The translations under genes and the position numbers were made by a program. A model generated the notes under the pieces. The model saw only the letters and a program-made list of their open reading frames with translations, was not told the origin of the DNA and searched no databases. Positions 14,456 through 15,452 of a stretch of 15,452 bases of DNA are shown here, one piece after another; the first letter of the stretch is position 1; every line of letters starts with the position of its first letter. The stretch lies in NCBI GenBank assembly GCA_009924185.1, contig RFSC01000010.1, positions 1 to 15,452 on the forward strand, written 5' to 3'. This DNA is from Actinomycetota bacterium. GTDB lineage: Bacteria > Actinomycetota > Actinomycetes > Nanopelagicales > Nanopelagicaceae.

Positions 14456-15328
14456 ATGAAGCAGAGCGCCAAAGTGGAGCTGGCCCCATGGAGAATCAAA
14501 TCCCTAACAAAGTTGGTTTACTCCCAACCCTTTGAGATGGTCATCTCTGTTGTCATCTTGATCAATGCAATTTCCTTAGCGACGCTAACGATGCCTGATC
14601 TCGACTCTCGAATTGTTGAGCTTTGCGAGCAAATTGATCTCATCTGCTTTGTTGTTTACTGCGTCGAGTTAGTTCTGCGCATACTTTCTTATGGCAAGAA
14701 ACCATGGGAGTTTTTCAAAACCGGTTGGAACATTTTTGATTTTGCCGTTGTAGTTGCGACCCCAATCTTTGCTGGACAGACCGCATTGCTACGACTTCTA
14801 CGTCTGCTTCGCCTGATTCGTTTGTTCCGATTCCTGCCCGAAGTTCGCGTGTTAACTACATCCATAACCCGTTCACTCCCACCACTAATGAGCCTCGGCG
14901 CATTGATATTTGTAGCGCTGTTTATGTACGGAATGTTGGGCCATTACATCTTTGGCGAAAGCGATCCCGACAACTGGGGCAGTATCACTAGCGCAATGAT
15001 CAGCCTCTTTATCCTGCTGACGCTGGAGAACTTCCCAAATTATCTGGAAGCTGGCATCGACGTTACCCCTTGGGCAATTCCATACTTCCTCTCCTATGTC
15101 TTCGTTGTTGTTTTCACAGTCCTCAACGTGTTAATTGGTGTAATGCTGAACGCGATGGAAGAAGCGAGAGAAGAGAACCGCAAACACAATGAACGCATGA
15201 ATAAACTCAGCAAGATTGTTGATGATGTGGAAGTAATGACCGAGGATGATGAGATTTCACACGCGGAACTCAAAAAACTAAAAGCCAAAGTCGCCCAAAT
15301 GGAAAAGCTCTTGAACCAGAGCAAGTAA
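14456..15328 (+). CDS. Voltage-gated cation channel, single-domain bacterial sodium-channel (BacNav-like) family
   Basis: The 290-residue protein has the six-segment plan of NaChBac-type channels, which assemble as tetramers. S1 is about residues 26-46, S2 58-77 with the counter-charge Glu71, and S3 92-106 with Asp95. S4 has five arginines at every third position (113, 116, 119, 122, 125). S5 is about 141-168, the pore loop and filter TLENFPN 189-195, and S6 206-233. The cytoplasmic tail holds a charged neck and a heptad-like coiled coil (about 262-288), as in BacNav. The filter differs from the TLESWxxG of sodium-selective members: Ser-Trp is Asn-Phe, followed by Pro. The S4 pattern predicts voltage sensing; ion selectivity cannot be assigned. 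The start has no ribosome site but TAACCT six bases upstream. Confidence 0.9.
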   Translation: MKQSAKVELAPWRIKSLTKLVYSQPFEMVISVVILINAISLATLTMPDLDSRIVELCEQIDLICFVVYCVELVLRILSYGKKPWEFFKTGWNIFDFAVVVATPIFAGQTALLRLLRLLRLIRLFRFLPEVRVLTTSITRSLPPLMSLGALIFVALFMYGMLGHYIFGESDPDNWGSITSAMISLFILLTLENFPNYLEAGIDVTPWAIPYFLSYVFVVVFTVLNVLIGVMLNAMEEAREENRKHNERMNKLSKIVDDVEVMTEDDEISHAELKKLKAKVAQMEKLLNQSK

Positions 15329-15335
15329 ACCCACC

Positions 15336-15341
15336 TACACT
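15336..15341 (+). promoter_or_regulatory. Putative -10 element of a leaderless promoter for the last gene
   Basis: TACACT is followed by six bases (TCAACC) and the ATG at 15348, again without a Shine-Dalgarno sequence. TTGAAC at 15311-15316, 19 bases upstream, could be a -35. Confidence 0.48.
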
Positions 15342-15347
15342 TCAACC

Positions 15348-15452
15348 ATGCCCGGATCCCTTGCTCTAGTCGGCTCTGGCGAATTTCTGCCCATCATGAG
15401 CGAGTTTGAAAAATCCCTCATTGATGATGGCGTCAAAAACAATAAATCACCT
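15348..15452 (+). CDS. Probable cyanophycinase/peptidase S51-like (type 1 glutamine amidotransferase fold) protein, 5' fragment
   Basis: Only the first 35 residues are in the window and the frame is open to the edge. The start reads MPGSLALVGSGEFLPIMSEF. The pattern of a hydrophobic strand followed by GSGEF and a Met-containing helix start is what I recall from the N-terminus of cyanophycinase-like and peptidase E-like proteins. The catalytic Ser/His region would lie beyond the window. It begins 19 bases after the ion channel stop in the same direction and may have its own promoter (TACACT). With so little sequence, the family is tentative; that a gene begins here is more secure. Confidence 0.5.
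   Translation, partial: MPGSLALVGSGEFLPIMSEFEKSLIDDGVKNNKSP

Noticed and set aside
14373..14489. Longer oxidoreductase starting at 14489
   Set aside because: The extra 39 residues do not resemble the family, overlap the divergent ion channel and its promoter, and the TTG at 14372 has a good ribosome site.
1..15452. CRISPR arrays, insertion sequences, tRNA genes, phage or defence genes
   Set aside because: None seen on either strand: no regular repeats with spacers, no transposase or terminal inverted repeats, no recognisable tRNA fold. The block is ordinary chromosome.

Overview
The window looks like the chromosome of a small-genome, AT-leaning actinobacterium. A freshwater Nanopelagicales (acI)-type organism is my best guess. 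The gene order ftsH-folE-folP-folB-folK-panC-coaX-lysS-clpC is the one I recall for the Mycobacterium tuberculosis Rv3610c-Rv3596c block. Codon use leans to A/T, genes overlap or abut almost everywhere, and several starts show leaderless promoters (TANNNT followed six bases later by the start codon) instead of a Shine-Dalgarno sequence. The taxon is an inference from gene order and style; no rRNA or marker search was possible.

Layout. Bases 1-2884: the 3' part of ftsH (membrane AAA protease), then the folate genes folE, folP, folB and a broken folK. Bases 2937-6988: cofactor genes panC, nadB, nadC and coaX, tightly overlapped, making pantothenate, quinolinate/NAD precursors and phosphopantothenate. 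Bases 7001-8988: lysS and a short GNAT acetyltransferase of the actinobacterial ArgA type. Bases 9150-11485: clpC, disrupted by an internal deletion. Bases 11486-11875 (minus): a small RDD membrane protein. Bases 11989-13298: a secreted fibronectin-type-III protein and a 44-residue DUF2256 zinc-ribbon-like protein. Bases 13299-14372 (minus): an Old Yellow Enzyme of the YqjM type. Bases 14456-15328: a single-domain voltage-gated cation channel of the bacterial sodium-channel family. At the right edge, the 5' end of a probable cyanophycinase/peptidase-S51-like gene. No stretch over 300 bases lacks a gene; the longest gap, 161 bases, precedes clpC.

How the genes fit together. The left two thirds is a biosynthetic and proteostasis block: tetrahydrofolate, NAD and CoA precursors, lysyl-tRNA, and the ATP-dependent proteases FtsH and ClpC. 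Compared with the mycobacterial order, the genes between folK and panC are absent, nadB-nadC replace panD, and the acetyltransferase stands where lsr2 would be. The right third is more individual in content, with envelope and membrane proteins.

Two highly conserved genes, folK and clpC, each carry an internal deletion of the form 3n+1 that removes catalytic sequence and shifts the frame. Both being lost in 8 kb of an otherwise intact block suggests assembly or consensus error more than biology, but this needs reads to decide. I did not find a convincing new multi-gene system. The most interesting real signals are the repeated leaderless-start signature, including two cases where the upstream TAG stop codon forms half of the -10 element, and the unusual TLENFPN selectivity filter of the cation channel.
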